A stretch of DNA of 33,784 nt from an uncultured Burkholderiales bacterium (GTDB lineage: Bacteria > Pseudomonadota > Gammaproteobacteria > Burkholderiales > Burkholderiaceae_C), in the NCBI GenBank assembly GCA_937873395.1, contig CALMYH010000167.1, positions 1 through 33,784 of the forward strand. Direction: 5' to 3'. Within the stretch, counting starts at the first letter, position 1. Each line of letters starts with the position of its first letter. A program made the position numbers and the translations under genes. Shown one piece after another: positions 23,491 through 31,942 of this stretch. Under the pieces are notes generated by a model. The model searched no databases and was not told where the DNA came from. It saw only the letters and a list, made by a program, of their open reading frames with translations.

Positions 23491-24471
23491 TCAGGAGAGG
23501 GCGACGACCACGCGACCTTTGACTTTTCCCTCAAGCAACTCATGAGCCGTCGACTCCACCTCTTCCAGAGAGATGTCGCGCGCGATCGAGGAGATGGTGT
23601 CCAGCGCCACCTCTTTCGCCAAGGCATCCCAAGCAGCTTGACGCTTAGGGGCGGGAAGCATGACGCTGTCGACACCAATGAGCGTCACTCCACGCAAGAT
23701 GAAGGGGGCAACCGATGCTGGAAAGTCCATGCCTTGTGCAAGACCACATGCGGTGACAATGCCCCCATACTTGGTACTTGCGCACACGTTGACCAGGGTG
23801 TGACTGCCGACGCAGTCGACGGCCCCGACCCAGCGCTCCTTTTGCAGTGGCTTACCTGGCTCGGAGAGCGTGCGACGGTCGATGACCTCGCCAGCACCCA
23901 GCGCCTTCAGCCTCTCGGCTTCTTCTGGGCGGCCAGTGGACGCCACGACGCGATAGCCGCGCTTAGCGAGAATGGCGATAGCGAAACTGCCCACGCCGCC
24001 ATTTGCGCCAGTGACCAGGATCTCACCCGCGTCGGGTTGAACACCGTTCCTCTCAAGCGCCTGCACTGCCAGCATCGCGGTATAGCCAGCCGTTCCTATG
24101 GCCATTGCATCCCGTGGTGACAGAACATCGGGCAAGCGAATAAGGAAGCTCGCCGGCACACGTGCCTTCTGGGCAAGACCGCCCCAGCGGGTTTCACCCA
24201 CACCCCAACCGTTGAGAACCACCTTGTCTCCGGCCTTGAACTGGTCGCTAGCGCTTTCAAGCACAGTGCCCGCGAAATCAATCCCAGGGACCATAGGCCA
24301 TGAGCGCACCACTGGGCTACGTCCGGTGATGGCCAAACAGTCTTTGTAATTGAGGGTCGAGTACTCGACGGCTACAGTCACTTCGCCATTCGGCAACTGA
24401 TCTTCCTGCAACTCAGTCAGACGAGCCGTGGTCTTCTTCCCATCGAGCTCCAGCAACAGTCCTTTAAACAT
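23491..24471 (-). CDS. acuI: Acryloyl-CoA reductase AcuI/YhdH-type, MDR superfamily
   Basis: 326 residues, a zinc-free medium-chain reductase. The AcuI/YhdH hallmarks are LNYKDCLAITGRSPVV, PGIDFAGTV, LNGWGVGETRWGG, and the NADPH-binding VTGANGGVGSFAI loop with VVASTGRPEE. AcuI reduces acryloyl-CoA to propionyl-CoA and detoxifies acrylate in DMSP and 3-hydroxypropionate metabolism. The gene follows the CoA-transferase part of the chimera by 55 bases on the same strand, so it now seems to be transcribed from the repA promoter. A broader quinone-reductase role is possible. Confidence 0.88.
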   Translation of the reverse strand: MFKGLLLELDGKKTTARLTELQEDQLPNGEVTVAVEYSTLNYKDCLAITGRSPVVRSWPMVPGIDFAGTVLESASDQFKAGDKVVLNGWGVGETRWGGLAQKARVPASFLIRLPDVLSPRDAMAIGTAGYTAMLAVQALERNGVQPDAGEILVTGANGGVGSFAIAILAKRGYRVVASTGRPEEAERLKALGAGEVIDRRTLSEPGKPLQKERWVGAVDCVGSHTLVNVCASTKYGGIVTACGLAQGMDFPASVAPFILRGVTLIGVDSVMLPAPKRQAAWDALAKEVALDTISSIARDISLEEVESTAHELLEGKVKGRVVVALS

Positions 24472-24526
24472 TCACTACTCCAAAATAAAAACAGATAGAT
24501 ACTGAAACTTGCATCGCCCGCTGTTC

Positions 24527-25474
24527 CTAGAGCACCTTGCGCGCACGCAGCGATGCCAAGTCATCTTTGTCGAGCCCCAGCGCTTGCCATACCAAAGAGT
24601 TGTGTTCCCCGAGCCGCGGACCGGTTGCACGCACTGCGCCAGGCGTTCGGGAAAAGCGAGGAACAACCCCTTGCATTCGAACGCGTCCCAACTCCTCGTC
24701 CTCAACGGAGACGAGAGTTCCGCGAGCTTTGAAGTGAGGGTCACTGAACACATCCTGGATGTCATGAATGGGAGAAAAACCCACCTCATGCTTGTCGAGG
24801 CGCTGTCCGAGCTCCGCCAAAGTGAGTCGACCGATCGCTTCCCCTACGATCGCATCGACTTCGTCACGATGCTGCACTCGTGAGGCGTTGGTCAGAAAGC
24901 GCGGGTCGTCCAGCAGTACTTGTAAGTCAAGCGCACGACAAAGCCTCTCATAGATACTCTGAGTGGATGCGGCAATAGATGCCCAGCGACCATCGCTTGT
25001 GCGGTACATGTTTCCCGGCGAAGCGTATTGACTACGATTTCCGGAACGTTGACGAACCGTCCCGAGCTGGTCGTGCTCAATGGGCAAGAACTCCAGTACA
25101 CGAAGCATCGCCTCGGTCACCTTCGCCTCGCTCAAGAGACTCATCGATGCCCACACCACTTCCGAACCTTGATCAGGCGCTTCCCACTCCACTTCCGTTC
25201 GCTTCATTTCCCGAAAGTGCGCCTTGGCGACCGTACTCAGATCTGCTGCATCGACCTTGAAAGGCACAAGGAGGTCGGCCAAGCGCGCCTCGAACAGATC
25301 CCCGGCTCTGATGACTTCTCCGGCGGCTTGCTTGGCAATGGCTTGGGCCTGGGTATCGTGCAAAAGGACGTTGTAGAGCTTTCTGGAGATGGGACTGAGC
25401 TTGCCAAGCGTGGGCACCATCACAATCAAGTGATTGGGCTTTCGAAATACGAGAGTGTTGTCGCTGGTATCCAT
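24527..25474 (-). CDS. In-frame chimera: RepA N-terminus fused to CaiB/BaiF CoA-transferase C-terminus
   Basis: 315 codons with two unrelated halves. Residues 1 to about 118 read as a plasmid replication initiator of the iteron type (LGKLSPISRKLYNVLLHDTQ, ADLSTVAKAHFREMKRTEVEW, VVWASMSLLSEAK). From about 119 on it is the C-terminal ~60% of a class III (CaiB/BaiF) CoA-transferase (EAMLRVLEFLPIEHDQ, RSGNRSQYASPGNMYRTSDG, GFSPIHDIQDVFSDPHF, LGEHNSLVWQALG). The transferase has lost its N-terminal part including the catalytic Asp region, and the initiator its DNA-binding second domain, so neither is expected to work. The junction is near 25,115-25,125. The iteron region and repA operator just upstream support the RepA reading. 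Confidence 0.78.
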   Translation of the reverse strand: MDTSDNTLVFRKPNHLIVMVPTLGKLSPISRKLYNVLLHDTQAQAIAKQAAGEVIRAGDLFEARLADLLVPFKVDAADLSTVAKAHFREMKRTEVEWEAPDQGSEVVWASMSLLSEAKVTEAMLRVLEFLPIEHDQLGTVRQRSGNRSQYASPGNMYRTSDGRWASIAASTQSIYERLCRALDLQVLLDDPRFLTNASRVQHRDEVDAIVGEAIGRLTLAELGQRLDKHEVGFSPIHDIQDVFSDPHFKARGTLVSVEDEELGRVRMQGVVPRFSRTPGAVRATGPRLGEHNSLVWQALGLDKDDLASLRARKVL

Positions 25475-25476
25475 GT

Positions 25477-25512
25477 GATGTGTCCGCTTTTTCGATCATA
25501 ACCGGACACATC
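25477..25512. promoter_or_regulatory. repA operator: perfect 10-bp inverted repeat
   Basis: GATGTGTCCG (25,477-25,486) and CGGACACATC (25,503-25,512) are exact inverted copies separated by 16 bp, beginning three bases outside the repA start codon. They contain the same CGGACA core as the iterons. In iteron plasmids such dyads next to rep bind Rep dimers and repress its transcription. Confidence 0.75.
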
Positions 25513-25788
25513 GCAAACTGGCGCACCGATATGGAGACGGAAAAACCCGGACACACGCCGATTTTTGTCCACATCCAGGCTGGACCTACGGACGTAAAAA
25601 GCCGGACAGTTGAGGGAGAGAGACCCCTCTTTTCTACTAAAAAGTCACGAAACATTGAGGTGCATCGAAGGCCAAGAGCTCTCCGTAGGGAATTTGGGAC
25701 GTCCTCGGAATCTTGGACAGATCAACGGACAAGGCCGGACGTTTGCACGGAGATTTCTGGACATTTGAACGGAAAATCGCGGACAGTT
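25502..25788 (+). repeat. Iteron-like repeats, core CCGGACA (candidate replication origin)
   Basis: Direct copies and near copies of a (C/G)CGGACA(C/G) core lie at about 25,502, 25,547, 25,602, 25,713 (TTGGACAG), 25,726, 25,735, 25,757 (CTGGACAT) and 25,779, some spaced by two or about four helical turns. They lie between the truncated repA and parA, followed by an AT-rich stretch (about 25,840-26,040), the arrangement of an iteron-type vegetative origin. Without an intact RepA here the origin can only fire if a matching initiator is supplied. Confidence 0.65.
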
Positions 25789-26064
25789 CCCAGCTCTAGA
25801 GTGTTGATCCACAAGGCTTTTGAGCCGGTTCTCGGAACCTAAAGGTATTTAGAGTCTTCTTTGAAGTTTGTTTTTAGAGACAGCCGTGCCGTCCGATGCT
25901 GTGAATAAGCTCAAAGAAGACCAAGAACCGAGTTTTGTAGCGAATTCTCATCTTCCTGGGAGACTTTCTTTTTGGGGCCCTGCTTTCTTCGAATTTCCGC
26001 TGAAGCATGGTTTCACAAAGAAAACTTTGCTGTTGGATAGAATGTGCTCCAACAAGGAGTTCCC

Positions 26065-27285
26065 ATGAAGCACGTGCAAACCATTTCACCAGGAATCGGT
26101 ATCCAAGAGCTAGAGGCCGTCAGCGAGAACGCAACATCAGTGGTCGCTGCCGTGCGCACATCGATGTTGGCGCCGGAGGCTCGCAAGTCACCGCCTGTTT
26201 TCAACAGCGGTCAAATGGCTGAACTGTGTGGCATCGAAAAAGCTCGGCAGCAGTACCTGGCCAAGAAAGGGGACCTGCCTTCAGGTGACAGAGATGGTGC
26301 CACACGGCGTGAATGGTCCTTGTCGGAAGCCCGCACCTGGGTTCGCGCGCTCAAACCTGATGGTCTGCGGGATCCAAAGCTCTCACCCGGTGCTGTCATC
26401 ACCGTGGCTAACTTTAAGGGCGGCGTCAGCAAGACGACCACTGCTGCAGCGCTCGCCCAGGGCCTGAGTCTGCGCGGCCACAAAGTTCTCGTCGTGGACT
26501 GCGATCCACAAGGCTCGCTCACGACGCTGTTTGGGGTTCTTCCCGATACCGATGTCGATGAAAGTCAAACCATTCTTCCGCTTTGTGCGGGCGACGTTGA
26601 CTCTGTAATGCCTGCGGTTCAAAAAACCTATTGGGATGGCATCGACTTGGTAGCCGCCGCACCAGTATTGTTCAACGCAGAGTTCTTGCTGCCTTCTAGG
26701 CAAAAAACGGAAAGCGGGTTCGCGTTTTGGCGTGTATTGGATGAAGGCCTGGTTGAAGCACGCGACCTCTACGACGTGATCGTGATCGACACGCCCCCTT
26801 CCCTCTCGTACATCACGATCAATGCCCTGATCGCTGCTGATGGCGTCATCATGCCCCTGCCGCCAAATGCATTGGACTTTGCCAGTTCTGCCCAGTTCTG
26901 GAGTCTTTTCACTGAGGTGTGCGGTGGATTGTTCAAGGCCGGCGGAGACGACAAGAATTTCTCATTTGTCGATGTGGTGCTATCTCGTGTTGACCGGTCA
27001 GATGCGGTCAGCGCCGCGGTTCGCCAGTGGATCGTTTCGGCCTACGGATCCAAGGTGCTTCCCATCGAGATCCCCAAAACATCCATTGCAGCCAGTGCAA
27101 GTGCTGAGTTTGGAACGGTGTACGACCTGGACGCTTCTTCGGTGCAGGCCAAGACATTGAAGCGTGCTCGTGACGCCTACGATCAGCTGGTGGACCATAT
27201 CGAAATGCAGATCCGCGGTGTCTGGGCCCACAGTGCGGAAGTGGTCCGTGAGGCGCTGAAGACATCAGGAGGCAAGGCATCATGA
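26065..27285 (+). CDS. parA: ParA partition ATPase (type Ia)
   Basis: 406 residues from the ATG at 26,065, which has AAGGAG at 26,054-26,059; an upstream GTG in frame is less likely. An N-terminal helix-turn-helix region (SGQMAELCGIEKARQQYL, about 48-65) marks the plasmid type Ia class that also autorepresses. Deviant Walker A KGGVSKTTT at 118-126, Walker A' region VLVVDCDPQGSLT, and Walker B VIVIDTPPSLSY. Together with ParB it moves plasmid copies apart. Intact, hence the partition module is still functional in principle although repA is not. Confidence 0.95.
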   Translation: MKHVQTISPGIGIQELEAVSENATSVVAAVRTSMLAPEARKSPPVFNSGQMAELCGIEKARQQYLAKKGDLPSGDRDGATRREWSLSEARTWVRALKPDGLRDPKLSPGAVITVANFKGGVSKTTTAAALAQGLSLRGHKVLVVDCDPQGSLTTLFGVLPDTDVDESQTILPLCAGDVDSVMPAVQKTYWDGIDLVAAAPVLFNAEFLLPSRQKTESGFAFWRVLDEGLVEARDLYDVIVIDTPPSLSYITINALIAADGVIMPLPPNALDFASSAQFWSLFTEVCGGLFKAGGDDKNFSFVDVVLSRVDRSDAVSAAVRQWIVSAYGSKVLPIEIPKTSIAASASAEFGTVYDLDASSVQAKTLKRARDAYDQLVDHIEMQIRGVWAHSAEVVREALKTSGGKAS

Positions 27286-28298
27286 AAAAGCTCTCCCTAA
27301 AGGACCGCGCAATGGCGGCAATGCTTGTTCGGGATCCTGCAGAGTCGGCGAATGCTCAGCAGCCTGCAGGTGACAAGCCAGTGGCATCGAAGCCGAAGAC
27401 AGGGCCAGGAGCTCTGATGGCCCACCTTGCTCGAGATTCTGACGCTCTGCGAGAAAACGAGCAGCTTCGGTCTGAGTTGTCTGCTTGGGCCGAAGCGGTC
27501 CCAGCCCGCAAGCTGGACCCGACTTCGATCGTCCCATCGAGCTGGGCAAACCGACACCAGGACAGCTATGGGGGCGCCGACTTTGTGGCACTCAAAGAAG
27601 AGATCCAGGCCGCGGGGGGCAACATTCAGCCGATCAAGGTTCGGCCTATTCCCACTGGTGCCAACGAAGGCAAGTTCGAGGTGGTTTTCGGGCATCGCCG
27701 TCATCGCGCGTGCATGGAACTTGGGATCCCTGTGCTTTCTCTTGTCGAGTCCATCGATGACCGTTCGTTGTTCATCGAAATGGACCGCGAGAACCGACAA
27801 CGCGCCGATCTTCGACCGTACGAGCAGGGCCAGATGTATAGGCGCGCGTTGGAATCCGGTTTGTTTTCGAGCATGCGCAAGATGGCTGAAGAGATCGGCG
27901 TGCCCATGAGCCAGGTATCCAAAGCCCATCAGATCGCAGCCTTGCCAACTCATGTGTTGGAGGCGTTTCCCAGCCCACTGGATATCCAGTTCCGCTGGGG
28001 TCAGGTTCTGGCCGATGCTGTCAAGGCGAATCCAGACCGAGTGGCTAAGGTGGCGAACGAGCTGGTTACCCGGAAGGGGTCAGGCAAGCCGACTACAGCA
28101 ATAGAGGCTTTCGAGATGCTTTCCGGAACGGCGAAGCATGAGGAGTCTCATTCCGAAGTAGTCCGCGCCTTGAGGGGCAGTTCTTCTGCCAAGATCTCCA
28201 GACGGGGCCACAAGTTGATTATCGAGATGGACGTAGAGGCGCTGCCCGGCTCATCGCTGGACCGTCTCAAGAGCGAGCTTGCAAAGCTGATGAAGTAG
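27282..28298 (+). CDS. parB: ParB centromere-binding protein
   Basis: 338 residues; ATG overlaps the parA stop. The CTPase/ParB N-domain shows GGNIQPIKVRP, then FEVVFGHRRHRACMELG (GxRRxxA-type box) and ENRQRADLRPYEQG, followed by the HTH (RKMAEEIGVPMSQVSKAHQIA) that reads parS, and a C-terminal dimerisation tail. Two strong palindromes immediately downstream are its probable targets. Confidence 0.95.
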   Translation: MKKLSLKDRAMAAMLVRDPAESANAQQPAGDKPVASKPKTGPGALMAHLARDSDALRENEQLRSELSAWAEAVPARKLDPTSIVPSSWANRHQDSYGGADFVALKEEIQAAGGNIQPIKVRPIPTGANEGKFEVVFGHRRHRACMELGIPVLSLVESIDDRSLFIEMDRENRQRADLRPYEQGQMYRRALESGLFSSMRKMAEEIGVPMSQVSKAHQIAALPTHVLEAFPSPLDIQFRWGQVLADAVKANPDRVAKVANELVTRKGSGKPTTAIEAFEMLSGTAKHEESHSEVVRALRGSSSAKISRRGHKLIIEMDVEALPGSSLDRLKSELAKLMK

Positions 28299-28350
28299 AG
28301 CGTTTAACCGTGAAACGCCTCGCCGCAGGGCAAGACGGCGCAGAATGGAC

Positions 28351-28384
28351 AAGGGGTGATTCACCGTGAATCACCCCTTTTTTT
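28351..28384 (+). terminator. Intrinsic-terminator-like hairpin after parB
   Basis: The first palindrome is extended by three G-C and two A-T pairs (AAGGG / CCCTT) to a stem covering 28,351-28,379 and is followed by seven T residues. It fits a factor-independent terminator for parAB, and may double as a ParB site. Confidence 0.6.
28356..28374. promoter_or_regulatory. Candidate parS site 1, 19-bp palindrome
   Basis: GTGATTCACCGTGAATCAC is a perfect palindrome around a central C, 58 bp after parB. Recurs almost unchanged 120 bp further on, which a mere terminator would not explain. Confidence 0.65.
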
Positions 28385-28475
28385 GCGCTATCAGGAGCGT
28401 GTTGACTCTCTCGGTCACGGCCTAGTGGTGTCTTAAACGCGATGTCCGCCAGGAGGTAGGGTGGGGCGGAGGAAG

Positions 28476-28494
28476 GTGATTCACGGTGAATCAC
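28476..28494. promoter_or_regulatory. Candidate parS site 2, 19-bp palindrome
   Basis: GTGATTCACGGTGAATCAC is the second copy, identical apart from the central base (it is the reverse complement of site 1). No T-run follows, so it is not a terminator. Two tandem palindromes next to parB are a typical plasmid centromere. Confidence 0.7.
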
Positions 28495-28550
28495 CGCAAC
28501 TGATGGGAAGACAGGGTAGGGTGGCGAAGTCCCATGCCTCGTTTCTCTGA

Positions 28551-30365
28551 TCAAGCGTCTTGACTCGTTGATGCCCACGCCTTGCGCAACTCTGTTGCGC
28601 GCCGTGAAAGGGGTGCCCGGCTGTAGAGCGACATGGTTGTATTGATGCTCACATGTCCCAGCTGGGCCTGCACGACATCGAATGGGGTCCCGAGTGCTAC
28701 AGCCCGTGTGCCAAACGTGTGTCGCAACCAGTGGGCAGATGCGCCCGCCAACCGACTTTTCTCTGCCTGAGACAAATCAGAAAACATCACAGCACGCTCC
28801 AGCCACCGCCGGGTTGTTTTATACAAAGTCTGGTAGCCCACCGGCTTCATGCCATCTTCAAGGCTGGACAAAAGGGGAGCGTCCGCAGGCGCATGCTCAA
28901 CACCCTCGAGCCCACGGGTGTGCAGATAGTCGTCCAGAGCCCGGACTGCCTGGTCCACCAGGAGCACGTCACGAACTTTCTCGCGCTTGCCCGTCACCCG
29001 CAGAAAGACCCCCTCTGGCTCAGCCCGAATGTTCCCCACGCTGGCGGCGAGCAACTCGGCACTGCGCAGACCCGTGCTCGACAAAAATGACAGGATGAAC
29101 CGGGCCCGAGCGCGGGCAGGGGAGGGCTCCTGCCGGTCGATGAAGGCCCCAATCTCGCCCATGGCGTGGTCAGTAATTGCTTTGGTGTCGAGGGCACGGG
29201 TGTCCTCAGCGCGGACTTGCCCGGCCTTCTTGATCAGCCGCCAGGGATTGCCACGCAGGTACTCTGCGTTCACCAACCAGTCAAACCAGGCGCCCACGAT
29301 GGTCATGGCTTGGGCCTGACTGGCTGCCGAGATTTGCCCCTTGAATGGGGTCCAGCCAATCGTTCCAGGAGACGCCTTTACGCGCGAAATCCACCCCTCA
29401 GGGATGAAGGCCAGAAAGGCCCGGTAGGCGAGGGCGTCATCGAGTTTGCAGTCGATCAGCTGTCGACCACCGCGCTCAATTTGCAGCCAAAGCAAGAAGC
29501 GGCGTGCCTCACGCTCATAGCTCTTTCGCGTGGCGTCACTGTTTGCGGCCGCTCGCACCCAGGCCTGCAGGGCCCGAACGTCCGAGTCGATCGCGCCCAG
29601 GTTGTCGATGCGGTAGGCGTTGCCAGAGACCAGTTCGCCGGGAGAGGAGGGCAGGGTGGCGAGCATCACCCCGGTCGATTCCGTCGGATCGAAAGGTGTC
29701 ACTCTTGTTGTACTGCCCGGCAAAATGGCTTCAATCTGGTGGCGGATTTGCCCCGCCTTGGCCTTGCCCACCGCAGCAATGCCGGCGTACCAGAGTCCCC
29801 CTTGTCGGATGCGCTCGGCCAGACTGCCAATCGTGAGATAGCCGGCCTGCAGCAAACGGCGGGCAAGGTGATCGGGCAACCAGGCGTGCACCTCGTCACT
29901 CGGTCGTGGGATGACCGTCATCGAGCCGTCCAGCTCAAGGCGTCTGAGGATCTCGACCACCCGCTGGCGACTGCGTTCGCGTCTTTGCAAGGTCTCCAGT
30001 GCCGCTGTGGTGCCTGGGGTGGGCGGGAACTCCGCCTCGTACATCTCCAACTGCTCGGTCTCGCTCCAGCCATCCAGTTCACGGGCGTCGATGAACTCGG
30101 CCAGAGTAGGGCGCTCGGCCAGGGCAGGGGCCTGGCGCGCTTTTTCCCGGATGCGGATGCCGATTAGTCGGTAGTGGCGTTCGCCCGCCTGTCGCGCTGC
30201 CAGGCGCAGTCGGGCGGTGAGCTCGTTGTGGGCGGCTTCTGCTTCGCGCAGGTCCTCAATGCCGAGGTAGATCCGGGCGCAATGCCGGACCTCCAGACCA
30301 TCGGCCACGGCCCGCATGTGGGCCAGATGGTGGGGACCGATGCGCTGGTAGATCGTTGAAGGCAT
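28551..30365 (-). CDS. Tyrosine recombinase (phage-integrase family) with N-terminal DUF3701-like extension
   Basis: 604 residues. The first ~200 (IGPHHLAHMRAVADGLEV ... RLIGIRIREKARQAPALAERPTL, split) match the Phage_integr_N/DUF3701-type extension seen on plasmid integrases of Burkholderiales. After a SAM-like core-binding domain (about 270-385), the catalytic domain has Arg434 (STGLRSAEL), Lys460, His545 and Arg548 (HWLRH), His571 (LGH) and the nucleophile Tyr581 (SLYSRA). All residues are present, so it is probably active, for example in multimer resolution or integration. It converges on parB across the parS region. No attachment site identified. Confidence 0.92.
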   Translation of the reverse strand: MPSTIYQRIGPHHLAHMRAVADGLEVRHCARIYLGIEDLREAEAAHNELTARLRLAARQAGERHYRLIGIRIREKARQAPALAERPTLAEFIDARELDGWSETEQLEMYEAEFPPTPGTTAALETLQRRERSRQRVVEILRRLELDGSMTVIPRPSDEVHAWLPDHLARRLLQAGYLTIGSLAERIRQGGLWYAGIAAVGKAKAGQIRHQIEAILPGSTTRVTPFDPTESTGVMLATLPSSPGELVSGNAYRIDNLGAIDSDVRALQAWVRAAANSDATRKSYEREARRFLLWLQIERGGRQLIDCKLDDALAYRAFLAFIPEGWISRVKASPGTIGWTPFKGQISAASQAQAMTIVGAWFDWLVNAEYLRGNPWRLIKKAGQVRAEDTRALDTKAITDHAMGEIGAFIDRQEPSPARARARFILSFLSSTGLRSAELLAASVGNIRAEPEGVFLRVTGKREKVRDVLLVDQAVRALDDYLHTRGLEGVEHAPADAPLLSSLEDGMKPVGYQTLYKTTRRWLERAVMFSDLSQAEKSRLAGASAHWLRHTFGTRAVALGTPFDVVQAQLGHVSINTTMSLYSRAPLSRRATELRKAWASTSQDA

Positions 30366-30564
30366 TGGACTTTTCCCTACGGGGTGGCTGGTCGAGGCAT
30401 CCTACGCAAAACCCGGATGCACGATTTACAGTATAGATTATGAAAATAATCTCACCCATATCTTCCGAAAGAATCTCCCTCAGCAGCGGCTGTGACCCTA
30501 CTGACAACAGTTTTCACAACCATGGCCGATACGACATTTCGAACCACTACACACAGAACAGCCC

Positions 30565-30813
30565 ATGAACAAGGCAGCTCTTGCACTGCTGGCCTCGTCC
30601 CTCGCGATGCCAACGTTCGCTCAATACCTTTGCCCAAACGGGCAGTATGTGTCCGCTGGTCCTTGTACGCTCTGCGCAAACGGAGCCTACGTGGGAGGTG
30701 GCCAGCCTCTACCTCTACCTCCGCATCTGCCGCCGCCGCTGACGCGACTAGGCACTTACTCGCTTCGCACGAGGCGCACCGCGCCTGACCTCCCGGCGCA
30801 AGCCGGGCCGTAG
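30565..30813 (+). CDS. Small secreted protein with Cys motif, 82 residues
   Basis: A clear signal peptide (MNKAALALLASSLAMPTFA) precedes a mature part with paired cysteines (YLCPNGQYVSAGPCTLCANG) and Gly-rich YVGGGQ. Small secreted proteins of this look occur on transfer plasmids near integrase genes, without known function. The last ~30 residues after a Pro/Leu stretch seem arbitrary, so the true protein may have been altered by a frameshift. The 200 bp before it (30,366-30,564) probably hold its promoter and that of the recombinase. Confidence 0.55.
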   Translation: MNKAALALLASSLAMPTFAQYLCPNGQYVSAGPCTLCANGAYVGGGQPLPLPPHLPPPLTRLGTYSLRTRRTAPDLPAQAGP

Positions 30814-31084
30814 CAAGGCGCAGGCAGTCGCAGGGCGACCAGGCAGGGCGGAACGCCTTGCCTGTATTCGGGGGAGCCCTTCGGCGGGGGGATGTTGGCC
30901 AGGGCCGGCGTGGTTGTGCCCCTTGCGGGCACGTACCGCTGGCTCTGGCCAACTTGCCCCCTTGAGAAGCGATCGAACGCCATTGGCCGGTCGATGGGGA
31001 GGGCAAGCCAAGCGGCAAGGGGAGGGCCGAGCCCTTCCCGTTGAGCGTGGCTGAAAACGGGCTACGCCCGTTCTTGCTTGAGGG
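30814..31084. other. Palindrome-rich non-coding stretch, possible transfer origin
   Basis: No gene. Several short inverted repeats occur close together, for example ACGGGC-TAC-GCCCGT near 31,060 and GGGAGGGCC/GAGCCCTTCCC-like near 31,020-31,042. Strong local strand asymmetry and hairpins next to plasmid-backbone genes fit an oriT or a plasmid maintenance region, but I see no known nic sequence. Confidence 0.3.
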
Positions 31085-31361
31085 TCAGGGCGAGGCTCGC
31101 GTCACCTCGTTAAAAGCCGCTTCAGCGGCGAGGAAATGCCGGCGTGAGACGTATGTCGAACCTCTGGCCTCGGCGAGAACGGCCGCAACCGGTGGCCGCT
31201 GCGCCAACTCGGATTCCTTGAGCAAGGCGATGAACTCTCGTTCTTGGGCGCTGGCCGGCGTGAGGCCCACCGCCCACAGGGCGAGATAGGCCACGGCCAA
31301 GAGGCCGGCAGCCATCATCAAAGGAAAGGTGAAGTGCTTCCGGGTCATGTTGAAAGGCATG
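31085..31361 (-). CDS. Small membrane-anchored protein, about 91 residues
   Basis: From the ATG at 31,361 (a second ATG is at 31,349): a short basic N-terminus, one hydrophobic segment (FPLMMAAGLLAVAYLALWAVG), then a soluble tail (EREFIALLKESELAQRPPV). Could be an anchored periplasmic protein or a long signal sequence (cleavage near PASA). A longer frame to 31,462 would start six bases after the EAL gene. No family recognised; presumably part of that minus-strand operon. Confidence 0.5.
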
Positions 31362-31468
31362 GCTTTGCCGATTCGGCGAGGATAGTCCATCGGGTGTAGT
31401 GCCCCTGCCAAGAGCCCTCCGAAGGGCTCTTGAACAGGCCAAATCAGGAGCCTACGCAACATACGCCT

Positions 31469-31942
31469 TCAGCGGCGCTGGAATCCGATCATGACCACCA
31501 GGCTCACCGCGACTTGCAGCAACAGCAAGTCGCAGATCAATCGCCATCGCAGCGATGATGGTCGCCAGGTCATGAACTCATCGTTTCGTTGATCAGATAC
31601 CCACCCGTCGAAGTCCGGTCCCACTTGGCTCGCCGAAACATTGACGGCCAGCCGGAACGGTCGCCATGCCAGCATTCGCCAGTCACGCATCTGGCGGCAG
31701 GCTTCGCCCAGCACCCAAGCGCCGATTTCAGGCATCAGGCCGGACGATTCGACCACGGGCAGGAACTGGCCCGGTGGCAATAGTCCAAGCGTCGGATGAC
31801 GCCAGCGCAACAGGGCTTCCGCGCCGACAATCCCACCACTGCGCAGATCGACGACGGGCTGGTAGTGCAGTTCAAGCTGCCCGCGCTCGACCGCTTGGGC
31901 CAGTTCCGGCGTCGTCCATCCATCCGGCCGGAAAGCGCTCAT
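31469..31942 (-). CDS. EAL-domain protein, truncated or short form
   Basis: 157 residues. Residues 12-105 are the first part of an EAL (c-di-GMP phosphodiesterase-like) domain: LHYQPVVDLRSGGIVG, the motif EALLRWRHP, PPGQFLPVVESSGLM, and LAVNVSASQ. The later catalytic parts (DDFGTG loop and the second metal ligands) are missing; from about 107 the sequence changes and ends with a hydrophobic segment (LICDLLLLQVAVSLVVMIG). It cannot be a working phosphodiesterase, though it could be a degenerate binder. Its ATG overlaps the stop of the membrane-protein gene interrupted by IS1380. Confidence 0.65.
   Translation of the reverse strand: MSAFRPDGWTTPELAQAVERGQLELHYQPVVDLRSGGIVGAEALLRWRHPTLGLLPPGQFLPVVESSGLMPEIGAWVLGEACRQMRDWRMLAWRPFRLAVNVSASQVGPDFDGWVSDQRNDEFMTWRPSSLRWRLICDLLLLQVAVSLVVMIGFQRR

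Noticed and set aside
23542-24120. 192-codon plus-strand frame
   Set aside because: Antisense to acuI, which has all family motifs.
25501-25788. CRISPR array
   Set aside because: The repeated CGGACA units are short, unevenly spaced and not separated by uniform spacers; iterons fit better. No cas genes or other arrays are seen.
28351-28384. Palindrome as terminator only
   Set aside because: The same 19-bp palindrome recurs at 28,476 without a T-run, so termination alone does not explain it; both readings are kept.
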